Source: Pseudomonadota bacterium (lineage in GTDB: Bacteria; Pseudomonadota; Gammaproteobacteria; Steroidobacterales; Steroidobacteraceae). From it: DNA of 64,000 bases. Below, one piece after another: positions 1 through 8,436 of the stretch. The stretch spans positions 3,724 to 67,723 of the forward strand of contig JAKBCE010000021.1 of the NCBI GenBank assembly GCA_021808195.1, given 5' to 3'. Under the pieces are notes generated by a model. It had not been told where the DNA came from. It ran no database searches and saw only the letters and a list, made by a program, of their open reading frames with translations. A program made the translations under genes and the position numbers. Position 1 is the first letter of the stretch. The number at the start of each line of letters is the position of its first letter.

Positions 1-1
1 G

Positions 2-304
2 GGCTTCTCTTCGCTGGCCTATCTCAAGCGGTTCCGGATCGATGAGCTGAAAATCGACCGCAGCTTCGTGCAGGGTATCGAGACGGATGCGAGAGATCGG
101 GCCATCGTGGGCGCCAGCATCGCCATGGGACACAGTCTGGGCATGCGGGTGGTCGCCGAAGGGGTGGAAAGCGAGGCACAACGTGATTTTTTGTGCCGGC
201 AGGGCTGTGACCTGCTGCAGGGTTACGGGTTGAGCAGGCCGCTGGGAAGCGATGCCCTGCGGGCGTTTCTGCATCGAGGCCAACTGGAGCGCGCGGCGGT
301 GTAG
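2..304 (+). CDS. EAL-domain cyclic-di-GMP phosphodiesterase, C-terminal fragment
   Basis: Only the last 100 residues or so lie in the window; the reading frame is open to the left edge. It shows the second half of an EAL domain: the ELKIDRSFV segment, whose Lys and Asp contribute to the active site, then VVAEGVES with its conserved metal/catalytic Glu, and the closing CDLLQGYGLSRPL motif. Intact EAL domains hydrolyse cyclic di-GMP to pGpG in the cytoplasm. The conserved residues in this half are present, so the protein is probably active, but the EAL signature itself and any upstream GGDEF or PAS domain are outside the window. Confidence 0.9.
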   Translation, partial: GFSSLAYLKRFRIDELKIDRSFVQGIETDARDRAIVGASIAMGHSLGMRVVAEGVESEAQRDFLCRQGCDLLQGYGLSRPLGSDALRAFLHRGQLERAAV

Positions 305-739
305 GTCTGACCCGAGCACCCGCTGAGGAGCCGAAACGTGCGTGGGCGGCGGACGGCTCGAGAACCGCTCAGAGCGAGCTCTCGGCGTCCCGCGAGATGT
401 ACTCGAGAGACCGACATTCTCTTCGCAGCGGATTTGCGCAGGAGCGGGCAGCCGGCGCGCTGTGCGGGATCTTATTTTGCGGTGCGCGCGGCCGGGACTG
501 GGAACTGCCGCCGCCGGACCGTGCTCGAGCCCGGGCGGTACAGAGCAAATCGGCGGGTCGAGGCCGGTGCGTTGCTGAAGCCTCGGCGGGCGAGCCGCGT
601 TTGGGGGTCGCTGCCCATCGGCAGTATCCTAATCCGTGACCGACCGCTGGGTCGGAACCTCGGCTGGCGTGGTCGAATGCGGCCTCGGCGCGCAGACGGT
701 GAGGCCGGTGAACGCGCTGCTCTAGCCGCGTGAGGTCTT
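305..739. other. Intergenic stretch, no gene seen
   Basis: These 435 bases hold only short overlapping open frames with Arg/Ala-rich translations and no recognisable domain, as expected from high-GC sequence. No terminator with a T-run and no convincing promoter was found. It separates the EAL gene from the outer-membrane barrel gene. Confidence 0.6.
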
Positions 740-1465
740 ATGCTGAACTCAGTATCGAAAAGCCGCATCCCTGCGTTCGTCGTCATGGTTGCGTTGCTCA
801 CCGTCCTGGCGATGCCGGGCGCACACGCTTCGAGCGGAGCGTCCGCCATGAATTTCGGTCTCTCGCTGCGCGCCGGCACACTCGGTGCCGGACTCGATCT
901 CGACGCCGCGCTGAACCGCTCCTTTACGGTGCGGATCGGCTACAGCGGATTCACGCTCAACCACTCGCTCAATACCACCGATGTCAATTACCACGGTTCG
1001 CTCAAACTGAGCACCGTCACGGCGCTGCTCGACTGGTACCCATTCAAGGGGGGCTTTCATCTCACCGCAGGTGTGGCGGGGGAGAACACCCGCCTGGATG
1101 TCACCGGCGAGCCCGTGGCGGGGACCTTTACGATCAATGGTCAGACCTATACGAGCAGCCAATTGGTTGCGCTCACCGGGCGGGCAAAGTTCAGCCAGTC
1201 GGCCGCGCCGTACATCGGCCTAGGCTGGGGAAATCCGGTCGGCACCAACTCCAGGCTGCACTTTCTGTTCGATATCGGGGCGATCTACACGGGTCACCCC
1301 GTGGTCACTCTGAACGCACAATGCGGTTCGCTCGCGCCGGCAGGCAGTCCGCTCTGCAGTGAGATTCAGACCAATGCGGCGAACGAGCAGCGCGTTCTGT
1401 ACAACAAGATCAATAAGTTTCAGTGGTATCCGGTCGTCGATCTGGGTGTGGCGGTACGGTTCTGA
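740..1465 (+). CDS. Predicted outer-membrane beta-barrel protein
   Basis: The product has 241 residues. It opens with a Sec signal peptide (hydrophobic core at about residues 12-26, AHA cleavage site at about 28-30) followed by alternating hydrophobic/polar strands. It ends in ...GVAVRF, the terminal Phe expected of proteins assembled by the BAM complex. Repeated motifs such as YIGLGWGNP and FDIGAIYTG look like barrel strands. I do not recognise a specific family; an OmpW-like or generic small porin-type barrel of 8-10 strands is the likely architecture. It appears monocistronic, and the next gene is 300 bp away. Localisation is moderately certain; function is unknown. Confidence 0.7.
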   Translation: MLNSVSKSRIPAFVVMVALLTVLAMPGAHASSGASAMNFGLSLRAGTLGAGLDLDAALNRSFTVRIGYSGFTLNHSLNTTDVNYHGSLKLSTVTALLDWYPFKGGFHLTAGVAGENTRLDVTGEPVAGTFTINGQTYTSSQLVALTGRAKFSQSAAPYIGLGWGNPVGTNSRLHFLFDIGAIYTGHPVVTLNAQCGSLAPAGSPLCSEIQTNAANEQRVLYNKINKFQWYPVVDLGVAVRF

Positions 1466-1764
1466 GCAGCAAGACGTGATGCCTCCTGAGCGAGAGACTC
1501 CAGCCTGCTGAGCGCAGCGGCGCACCCTGTGCAGCGCGGCCGCTGCTGTGCTCGTTCTTGAACTGCAACGCCCGTTGCACTAATTTGGGCCAGCGGTCTG
1601 CGACCTTGCCTCGTTCTTCGCCAGGCTGCGGTTCGGAGCAGCGGATCTGGCCGTGCGGGTAGGGCGGTGCAAGGGGCCACGCGACGCGTGCGCCCGTCGA
1701 GGATCGCCTGAGGTTCCCGGTCGCGATGCGCGATCGCGTGTTTCACTGCAATGGAGTTCAAATC

Positions 1765-2505
1765 GTGACTGACGGGATCCAGGGTAAGGTCATTGTCATC
1801 ACCGGAGCGAGCAGCGGATTGGGGGCGGCGGCCGCTCGGCTCCTGGCGCGCGAAGGGGCGCGTGTGGTTCTTGGTGCGCGGCGCCACGATCGTCTGCTCG
1901 CCCTGGCGGCTGAAATTGGACTGACGAGCGAGGCGGTCGTCCAGACAGACGTGACCCGCAGCGAGCAGGTGAAGGAGCTGGTCGAGCGGGCGGTGCAATT
2001 GCATGGACGTATCGACGTTCTGGTCAATAATGCCGGACTGATGCCGCACTCGCTGCTGGAGCGATGCAAGGTGCAGGATTGGGACCGGATGATCGACGTG
2101 AACATAAAGGGCGTGCTGTACGGCATCGCGGCTGCTCTGCCACATATGAAGAATCAGAAAAGCGGACACATCATCAATGTGTCTTCGGTGGCCGGTCATA
2201 AGGTGCGCCCGGGTAGCGCGGTATATGCGGCGACCAAGACGGCCGTGCGGGTGATCTCGGAAGGGCTGCGCCAGGAAGTCAAACCCTACAATATCCGCAC
2301 GACTATCATCTCGCCGGGAGCGGTCGAGTCGGAATTGCCGCTGAGTGTCACGGAGGCCGACGTAGCCAGGAACATCCAAGAGTTCTATTCAGCGGTTGCC
2401 ATTCCCGCGGAGTCGTTTGCGCGTGTGGTTGCCTTTGCGATCAGTCAGCCCGATGAAGTAGACGTCAATGAAATCCTCTTCCGGCCGACGAAGCAGGAAC
2501 TTTGA
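1765..2505 (+). CDS. SDR-family NAD(P)-dependent oxidoreductase
   Basis: A classical short-chain dehydrogenase of 246 residues. The cofactor motif TGASSGLG is at residues 13-20, NNAG at 88-91, the catalytic Ser near 140-141 in INVSSV, and the Tyr-x3-Lys pair at Y154/K158. The substrate cannot be told; the sequence resembles the broad clade of YdfG-like and clavaldehyde-dehydrogenase-like enzymes. I chose the GTG start because GGAG lies 8 nt upstream and the protein then begins [14 protein letters not shown], normal for the family; an ATG at 1726 would add 13 unlikely residues. The 300 bases before it hold nothing recognisable. It converges with modE. Confidence 0.88.
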   Translation: MTDGIQGKVIVITGASSGLGAAAARLLAREGARVVLGARRHDRLLALAAEIGLTSEAVVQTDVTRSEQVKELVERAVQLHGRIDVLVNNAGLMPHSLLERCKVQDWDRMIDVNIKGVLYGIAAALPHMKNQKSGHIINVSSVAGHKVRPGSAVYAATKTAVRVISEGLRQEVKPYNIRTTIISPGAVESELPLSVTEADVARNIQEFYSAVAIPAESFARVVAFAISQPDEVDVNEILFRPTKQEL

Positions 2506-2537
2506 ATCACGGCTAGCTGAGGTGACGTTGTCCCGGA

Positions 2538-2557
2538 CGCGGCGCGCTGGCGCCGCG
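2538..2557. terminator. GC-rich hairpin between convergent genes
   Basis: A perfect 8-bp stem (CGCGGCGC/GCGCCGCG) with loop GCTG sits between the 3' ends of the dehydrogenase and modE. There is no T-run on either strand, so it may be a weak bidirectional terminator or simply a stabilising hairpin. Confidence 0.35.
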
Positions 2558-2631
2558 CATTCGAAGGCGAGCCCAAGGGGGCGACGGCAGCGCTGCAGCA
2601 ACAGAGAATCGGGTGGCGCAGTCCTTGCGCT

Positions 2632-3444
2632 TCAGTCATTGACCGCAATGAGAACGTGAGAGGCTTTGACGAGCGCGCAACAGGCGCTGCCCTCGCTCAG
2701 TTCAAGTTCGTTGAGTGCCTCATTGGTAATGATGGCGGTCAGGGTGCGCTCGCCGGCGAGACGGATCTTCACTTTGCTGTTGACCGCACCGATCTCCACG
2801 GCGCTGACGATGCCACACAGTCGGTTGCGGGCGCTGACGCGCACGGTCGGGTCGTCGGTTAGCACCACGAAGCTCGACTTGATCAGTGCAAATGCGTGAC
2901 GCCCGGGGCGCAGCTCGAGCTCATCGACGGCTTCATTCGTGATTGACGCGAACACTTCCAGTCCATCGCCGACGTCGAGTATCACATCGGCATTGACCGC
3001 TCCCTTGCGGACGGTCTTAACGGTGCCGCGAAGTTCATTGCGCGCGCTGGTTCGCACGGTGAGAGCCCTCATCAGGGTGTTCAGTTGTTCGAAATCGCCG
3101 AGCTCGGCCTGCATGCGTGTCAACAGCTGTTGCCAGCCGCTCTCGAGCAGTCGGTACAGTTGCACCAATCGCCTGCCGTGCTCGGTCAGCCCGCTATGAC
3201 CGCCCGCGCGGCCACCCGCGCTGCGAACAACCAGCGGCTTCTCGGCAAGATTGTTCATCGCGTCGACTGCATCCCATGCAGCCTTATAACTCAGGCCAAC
3301 GTCTTTCGCCGCCTGCGTCAGAGTTCCGGTGCGCTCGATGCTCTCGAGCAGGTCGATGCGATAGCCGCCAAGAAGAGTTTGGCCTTTTCGGCCGAGCCAC
3401 AGATTTCCGCTGACCTGTAACGGCGGGAGTTTCTCCCTGCTCAT
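2632..3444 (-). CDS. modE: Molybdenum-dependent transcriptional regulator ModE
   Basis: The product has 270 residues, close to the usual 262. The N-terminal LysR-type winged helix (about residues 20-125) contains GTLTQAAKDVGLSYKAAWD and the ModE-typical segment VRSAGGRAGGHSGLTEHG. Two TOBE/Mop-type molybdate-binding repeats follow, each beginning SARN and carrying ITNEA (about 135-200 and 205-268). Known ModE proteins dimerise, bind molybdate and repress molybdate-uptake genes or activate molybdoenzyme genes. The chosen ATG gives MSREKLPPL; the frame stays open 80 codons further upstream but without family similarity. No modABC transporter lies in the window; the only molybdoenzyme seen is MsrP at 26.7 kb. 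Confidence 0.92.
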   Translation of the reverse strand: MSREKLPPLQVSGNLWLGRKGQTLLGGYRIDLLESIERTGTLTQAAKDVGLSYKAAWDAVDAMNNLAEKPLVVRSAGGRAGGHSGLTEHGRRLVQLYRLLESGWQQLLTRMQAELGDFEQLNTLMRALTVRTSARNELRGTVKTVRKGAVNADVILDVGDGLEVFASITNEAVDELELRPGRHAFALIKSSFVVLTDDPTVRVSARNRLCGIVSAVEIGAVNSKVKIRLAGERTLTAIITNEALNELELSEGSACCALVKASHVLIAVND

Positions 3445-4234
3445 GATGTGCTCGGCCTCGGCAAGATGCAGTTTCCAGTGTACTCGATCGCGCAGCGAGG
3501 ACGCCAATGTGGTGCTCTCTCGTGGAGGGAAGATCATGGCGCTGCACGGGAAGGAGTCCCATGGCGGGGAGGTATGACGCACGCTCGTGGCGGGGCCGGC
3601 GCCGACAGCGGCACGGTATGGCTCGCCGCGCAGCCGGCCGGCGGCAAGATCCAGACATAGCGGGCGGTGCGCGCGGTGTTGCACCGACCTTGCACGATTG
3701 CGGGTGCCGTGAAGCGATTGGTGCGTCTGTGGCCGGGCGATGTGGGATTTTGTGACTCGAGTTCACGGCTCCTCGGGTCTGCGGTGGCATGGCCCGAGGA
3801 ACTCATCGACTGGAGTATCCGGAATTTGTTGGGTGCCGATTGCCCGCGGGGACGCGAGCGTGCGCACAATGGGCGCTGACCCTTCAGTTTGCCCCGCTTC
3901 CGGTGGGGTGATCGGGCGCCGCTCCGTGCCCCTTCGTATAGGTATGAGCTCAAAGCTCGCCAGCATGACCGCCACGAGCGGACCCGATGCAGAAAGGCGC
4001 AACGGCTGATTTCTGGATAATCCGACGTAGCACGTCGAACGGCGAGACGTGCGCTCCGAATCCGCCGATCGACCTGGGCAGTTGGTGGGTGGGTCGATGC
4101 ACGGCCGTCGTGCCTCGTGCCAGCGGACGCGTAGCGCCCCCCATGGGGGCTCGGGCGAGTCGATTCGGCGGTTCGATGCGCGGCGCGCGGGGTTGATGCT
4201 AGAGTTCATCGTGTGAAGCTCAGGGGTGCCGGAC
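3445..4234. other. 790-bp intergenic region upstream of modE, no gene supported
   Basis: Several open frames of 60-170 codons exist on both strands, but their Arg/Ser/Pro-rich translations match no family and they overlap one another. A small dyad, CGACGT-AGC-ACGTCG, lies at 4023-4037. No ModE box of the ATCGNTATATA type was seen, so autoregulation is not supported by sequence. Confidence 0.5.
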
Positions 4235-4876
4235 ATGAAGAATCCACGCTCGACGCACACGCTGGACGTGCAGGCGGCATTGGCGGAGATCACCTCGATT
4301 CGGGGTCAGGTCGCCCGTTCGACCACGTTTCGCGGCTATGGTCCCGGTTCGCTCGCCGCAACGGGAGGTTTGGCGTTCCTGAGCGCGTGGATCCAGGCTC
4401 AGCGGCTCATCGAGCCGCTCCGTGACATCCCGGCGTATCTGATCCTCTGGGTCACCACCGCGGCGCTCGCTCTGACCTTCGTCGCCATTCAGACGGCTGC
4501 GCGTGCCCGGCGGATGCATGCAGATCTGCTCGTCGAGATGCTGCACAGCGCCGTTGAGCCATTCATTCCGGCTTTGATTGCCGGCGGCCTCCTCACGGTC
4601 GTATTGCTTCGTTTCGCACGCTGGGAGCTGTGGATGCTGCCGGGGCTGTGGCAGATCTTGTTCAGCTTCGGGGTGTTTTCATCCTGTCGCCTGCTGCCAA
4701 AACCGACTTTCGTCGTAGGAGTCTGGTATCTCGCCTGCGGCCTGACCTGTCTGGCGCTCGGTCATGCGCCACGGCCGCTGGCGCCATGGGAGATGGGAGT
4801 GCCGTTTGGCGTCGGACACCTGCTGTTGGCTGCCATTCTCCACTTCGACTATGCGCGAGACGTTCAGGATGTCTGA
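4235..4876 (+). CDS. Multi-pass membrane protein of unknown function
   Basis: The 213-residue product has an amphipathic N-terminus of about 40 residues, then five to six hydrophobic segments (roughly 45-60, 70-90, 112-135, 138-155, 163-180, 190-205). The ATG start is preceded by AGGGGTG with a 6-nt gap; a GTG nine bases upstream is less well placed. Its last codons overlap the start of a winged-helix regulator by 8 bp (ATGTCTGA), so the two are almost certainly translated together. The pairing of such a membrane protein with a small HTH regulator recurs in proteobacteria, but the signal sensed is not known to me. Confidence 0.75.
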   Translation: MKNPRSTHTLDVQAALAEITSIRGQVARSTTFRGYGPGSLAATGGLAFLSAWIQAQRLIEPLRDIPAYLILWVTTAALALTFVAIQTAARARRMHADLLVEMLHSAVEPFIPALIAGGLLTVVLLRFARWELWMLPGLWQILFSFGVFSSCRLLPKPTFVVGVWYLACGLTCLALGHAPRPLAPWEMGVPFGVGHLLLAAILHFDYARDVQDV

Positions 4877-5255
4877 ATTGCCTCGTAACAGCGTCCGTCG
4901 CTTCGCGTATGCGGGGCTCGACCGGCTGTTCCATGAACATGCCCGCTTAAGCGTGCTAAGTTCCCTGCTGGCACACCGCAAAGGGCTGTCTTTCGGCACT
5001 ATCAGAAATCTCTGCGCCCTCACCGACGGCAATCTCAGTCGGCACCTCGAGGTGCTCGAATCGGCAGGCCTCATCCGGATCGTCAAAGTCATGGAGTCGA
5101 ACCGGCCGCAGACACTGTGCCGGATCACTGCCAGCGGCCGGCAGCGATTCCTCGCCTACCTGTCCGTGTTGGAGCAGGTTCTGCACGACGCCGAGAACGC
5201 CTCCGAACAGGATCAGAAACTGGCGGACTCCGCGGGAAGCGAACTGGCCGATTGA
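4869..5255 (+). CDS. Winged-helix transcriptional regulator (MarR/ArsR-like, HTH_34 type)
   Basis: A 128-residue DNA-binding protein. The sequence FHEHARLSVLSSLL, then LSFGTIRNLCALTDGNLSRHL and LESAGLIRIVK, is the typical start, recognition helix and wing of the HTH_34 family. A polar tail follows. The ATG lies inside the stop region of the upstream membrane-protein gene (8-bp overlap), indicating translational coupling and a shared role, perhaps controlling expression of the pair. No metal-binding Cys pair of ArsR type is seen. Confidence 0.85.
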   Translation: MSELPRNSVRRFAYAGLDRLFHEHARLSVLSSLLAHRKGLSFGTIRNLCALTDGNLSRHLEVLESAGLIRIVKVMESNRPQTLCRITASGRQRFLAYLSVLEQVLHDAENASEQDQKLADSAGSELAD

Positions 5256-5630
5256 CGGTGCCGCGAATCGGGCAGCCGGTTCTGGCGAGGCAGGCGGAAC
5301 AGGACTGAAGTCCGTCCGCGAACATTCCCGCGCGGCTCTGCGGCGTCTGGGCTCGGCAGTGAGGTGATGCTTCTCTCGCCGACTTGCCGGCGGATTGGCC
5401 GCACTGCCGCCCGCAAGGCGTGTGCGCGGTTGCCCGGCGATTGGGCGAGTCGGCCAGTGCTGGCCAAGCGGTGCGCATATTCCGGGGCGCCGGCGGCGCA
5501 GGCTGTCTGAGCGCTCCTGTCTACCCGAGGGGCGGTGGTCCGGGCGGCATTGCAGTTTTGTGCGGAAATTGAGAGGCTTTCAGTTGCGGCGTCTTGCCGT
5601 GCCGGTTTCGATGTGCAACGGCGGTGCGCC
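5256..5630. other. Intergenic region before the BlaI-type regulator
   Basis: These 375 bases contain no supported coding region. I looked for the TACA-N-TGTA dyads bound by BlaI/MecI repressors ahead of the next gene and did not find one. Confidence 0.5.
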
Positions 5631-6029
5631 ATGGGTGAGCGGAAGGCATTGGGACCACTTGAGCACCGGGTGCTCGCAGTGCTGTGGGAGCGCGGGCGGG
5701 CGGTGACCGTGAAGCAGATGCAGCCGTCATTCCCGCGACTGGCTTATACGACCCTGATGACGACGCTCGACCGGCTGTATCGAAAAGGGGTGCTGCGGCG
5801 CTGCCGGCTGGGGCGTGCCTTCGGCTACGAGCCGCGCTGTTCGCGCGAGGAACTGTTCGGTCAGATGGTTTGCGGACAGGTCACCGATCTGCTGGCAGTG
5901 TGCGGTGATGCGAGCGCAATGCTTTCCACCCTTGTGCAGGCCGTGGGCCATGCCGATATCGAGTTGCTCGATGAACTCGAGGCGCTGGTGCGGGCCGAGC
6001 GCGCTCGACTCGGGGGGAAGACGGAGTGA
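5631..6029 (+). CDS. BlaI/MecI/CopY-family transcriptional repressor
   Basis: The product has 132 residues, the usual size. The winged helix opens with LGPLEHRVLAVLWERG and continues YTTLMTTLDRLYRKGVLRR, the family recognition helix. The C-terminal dimerisation helices follow. In known systems the membrane metallopeptidase encoded next door (BlaR1/MecR1) triggers inactivation of this repressor. Here the peptidase gene overlaps its stop by 4 bp (GTGA). The chosen ATG gives MGERKALGPLE, as in homologues; upstream in-frame codons read as non-family sequence. Confidence 0.9.
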   Translation: MGERKALGPLEHRVLAVLWERGRAVTVKQMQPSFPRLAYTTLMTTLDRLYRKGVLRRCRLGRAFGYEPRCSREELFGQMVCGQVTDLLAVCGDASAMLSTLVQAVGHADIELLDELEALVRAERARLGGKTE

Positions 6030-6964
6030 ACTTCGCACTGACGTTATCCCTGGTTCTGCTGGCAAGCTATGGCTTGGCGAATTTGTTGATTTCCGTCCTG
6101 GTTGCGCTCGGCTGGCGGATGGGGCTGTTTCGCGCAGCGATGCAGGCCGACACGCTGCTTGGCGTGCGGTGGGTACCGACGATGGGCTCGGCGCTGCTCG
6201 TCCTGACCGTGGTGCTGCCGGCATTCCTGCTGTACGAGCCTCTGCATGCTCACGATAAGCCGGGTGCGCTGCTGGTGGTCTGCGCCGCTCTGACGCTCGC
6301 CATGGCGGGCGACGGCGTGCGCCGGCTCTGGCGCTCCTGGCGGGCGACTGCCACGTTCGTGCGCTCGGTCCGGCCTCTGGCCACACACTCCCTCGATGCG
6401 GGCGCCGATGTGACCGTAATCAATGTCGGTCAACCGCTCGTGGCGCTCGTTGGCGGCTGGCAGGAGCGAATCGTGGCTTCGCGTTCCGTGGCGGCGGCCT
6501 GTGACGGAGAGGAGTTCCGGCAGGTCATCGCGCACGAGACTGCACACCGGCAAGCACGGGATAATCTGAAATATCTCATGATGGTGGCGATGCCCGACGT
6601 GCTGGCATGGCTGCCGGCGGCGGCGGCACTGGTTGCGCAGTGGCGCGCGGCGAGCGAACTGGAAGCCGATGAGCGGGCGAGCGGAGCGGATCCGCACAAA
6701 CGGGTTGCACTCGCCTCGGCCTTGATTAAGGTGGCCCGCCTGTCTGTCGGGGGGGCGGCGCCGGAGCGGCTGAAGCGCAATCGCGGCCACATCGAGGGCC
6801 TTGAAGTGCGCATCCGGCGGTTGCTTGCGCCCTCGCCGGGCAGTGTTCCCGCCTTCCCGGGCCGGCGGATCCTGACTTCTGCATTGCTGCTCCCGCTATT
6901 GGCCATGCCGTTGTATGCGGTGATTCACAGACTGATCGAAGTGCTGGTCGCCTTTGGCCGTTGA
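6026..6964 (+). CDS. M56-family membrane metallopeptidase (BlaR1/MecR1-like)
   Basis: The 312-residue product has N-terminal membrane spans at about 3-30, 52-72 and 82-98, a cytoplasmic zinc peptidase domain with HETAH at 170-174 and a downstream Glu in the LEADERASG segment, and a closing membrane helix near residue 290. Unlike classical BlaR1 there is no C-terminal penicillin-binding sensor domain, so the ligand is unknown. It is co-translated with the BlaI-type repressor (GTGA overlap). No beta-lactamase, copper or penicillin-binding-protein gene is adjacent, so the regulated target must be elsewhere. Confidence 0.88.
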   Translation: MNFALTLSLVLLASYGLANLLISVLVALGWRMGLFRAAMQADTLLGVRWVPTMGSALLVLTVVLPAFLLYEPLHAHDKPGALLVVCAALTLAMAGDGVRRLWRSWRATATFVRSVRPLATHSLDAGADVTVINVGQPLVALVGGWQERIVASRSVAAACDGEEFRQVIAHETAHRQARDNLKYLMMVAMPDVLAWLPAAAALVAQWRAASELEADERASGADPHKRVALASALIKVARLSVGGAAPERLKRNRGHIEGLEVRIRRLLAPSPGSVPAFPGRRILTSALLLPLLAMPLYAVIHRLIEVLVAFGR

Positions 6965-7044
6965 GCCGGGCCGGACTGGTTGTCCGGCGGGTGCGCGGCG
7001 CCGCTCGAGTCGTGCGCCGACCGGCGCAGCGCGAGGGACTCGGG

Positions 7045-7061
7045 CCGCCTGCGTGAGGCGG
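7045..7061 (+). terminator. Possible hairpin after the BlaI/M56 pair
   Basis: A 6-bp stem CCGCCT/AGGCGG with a 5-nt loop, extendable imperfectly by flanking GGG/CCC, lies 80 nt past the peptidase stop. It lacks a T-run and is only weak evidence of termination. Confidence 0.25.
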
Positions 7062-7220
7062 TGCCCGCACAGCGTCGCCCCGGCATGTGCTCGGCGAAAA
7101 TGAGAACCACTGCCGCATTTGGCGCTCAAGTTCCCCAGCGGCGCACCGACGGCTCGCTCGGTGGGAACGCGGGCCGACTCGACGCTTAAGTAAAAGGCGC
7201 CGCGGTCGATCTTGTTGAGC

Positions 7221-8252
7221 ATGCGATATCTCGAATCCAAGGAGCAGAGTGCCGAGTTTTTACGGCTCACGCTGCCGCTGATGGTGCGACAGGCGGCCGC
7301 CTATCATCCCGTCAGCTACACGATCTGGTATGAGCATGTCGCGGGCATCAATCCGCCCTTGAGCACAGCGCTCACGGCACGCCTCGCATCGAACGAACCG
7401 CTGACTGATGAGGAGGCGTATCGGCTCTATGCACGTCACGTGTCGGAGCGCGATGCGGCGGTGCTCGATAATCTGCAGGAACGTTTGCAGAGCCTGCTCG
7501 ATGACACGGCACAGACGTTCAATAGCGCCGGGGAGGATACCGGTCATTTCAGCCGCACGCTGCGCGAGAGCCGTGCGGACCTGTCCGGTGAAGCCACGGT
7601 GGCGAAGATCCAGCAGGTGATCTCCCGCCTGCTGAGCGAGGCGTTGCGCATGGAAACCATGACGCAGGTTCTCGCCGAGAAGCTCGAGGGCAGGACGCAG
7701 GAGGTCAAAGCGCTGACGGAGCAGTTGCAGCGGGCGCAGACCGATGCCGTCGTTGATCCGCTGTGCGGTATCTACAATCGCCGCGGCTTCCTGCGCGAAG
7801 CCAAGGCGATGCTCGAATCCACCTCCGGTCTGGATGGCAGCGCGCTGGTGCTTGCCGACGTGGATCACTTCAAGCAGATCAACGACACCTACGGGCACCT
7901 GCTCGGCGACAAGGTGCTGCGTTCGGTTGGGGAGATTTTTCAGGAGAACGCGAAAGGCAACGAGATCGCGGCCCGGGTCGGTGGCGAGGAGTTCGCGCTG
8001 CTGTTGCCACAGACGAAACTGGAGGGCGCGCGCGCGGTTGCCGAGCGGATTCGTGCCGCGGTCTCCCGCGGACGGATCTTGCGCGATGGGAATCAGGCAG
8101 AGGTTGGCTCGATCACCGTCTCACTCGGTATCGCCGTCGGTGCCCCCGGTGAGACCCTCGATATGCTCATGTTCCGCGCCGACCGCGCCCTCTATGCGGC
8201 CAAGAGCGCCGGCCGCAATCGCGTCTGTGTCGAGACTCCCAGTCTGGTGTAG
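7221..8252 (+). CDS. GGDEF diguanylate cyclase, cytoplasmic, coiled-coil N-terminus
   Basis: The 343-residue product has no membrane segment. Residues 1-170 are helical with a coiled-coil stretch ending in EVKALTEQLQRAQTDAVVDPL. A GGDEF domain (about 175-338) follows, with DPLCGIYNRRGF, DVDHFKQIND, the active-site loop GGEEF and the closing ADRALYAAKSAGRNRV. The sequence should therefore make cyclic di-GMP from GTP. The inhibitory I-site RxxD expected five residues before GGEEF is not present (KGNE instead), so product inhibition may be lost. TTG at 7212 is an alternative start; neither start has a strong ribosome-binding site. Confidence 0.9.
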   Translation: MRYLESKEQSAEFLRLTLPLMVRQAAAYHPVSYTIWYEHVAGINPPLSTALTARLASNEPLTDEEAYRLYARHVSERDAAVLDNLQERLQSLLDDTAQTFNSAGEDTGHFSRTLRESRADLSGEATVAKIQQVISRLLSEALRMETMTQVLAEKLEGRTQEVKALTEQLQRAQTDAVVDPLCGIYNRRGFLREAKAMLESTSGLDGSALVLADVDHFKQINDTYGHLLGDKVLRSVGEIFQENAKGNEIAARVGGEEFALLLPQTKLEGARAVAERIRAAVSRGRILRDGNQAEVGSITVSLGIAVGAPGETLDMLMFRADRALYAAKSAGRNRVCVETPSLV

Positions 8253-8436
8253 TGCGCACGGGCGACCCTGGGGCGCGCCGCGCGGTCCCGGCGCAGCACT
8301 GTTCCATAGAGCGAACAGATGACCGGCACGAGTCATTGCGAAGCAGGAAGGCAGCTGTCTGCAGGCACCTGGAGCATACTGGACGGATGCGACACTGGCG
8401 GGCGTGCAGCCCGGAGAGTCTTGTGGTGGAGACACA

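Noticed and set aside
3284..3790. 168-codon minus-strand frame overlapping the modE start
   Set aside because: Out of frame with modE and without any family feature.
4023..4037. CGACGT-AGC-ACGTCG dyad
   Set aside because: Short, not near a promoter and expected by chance in high-GC DNA.
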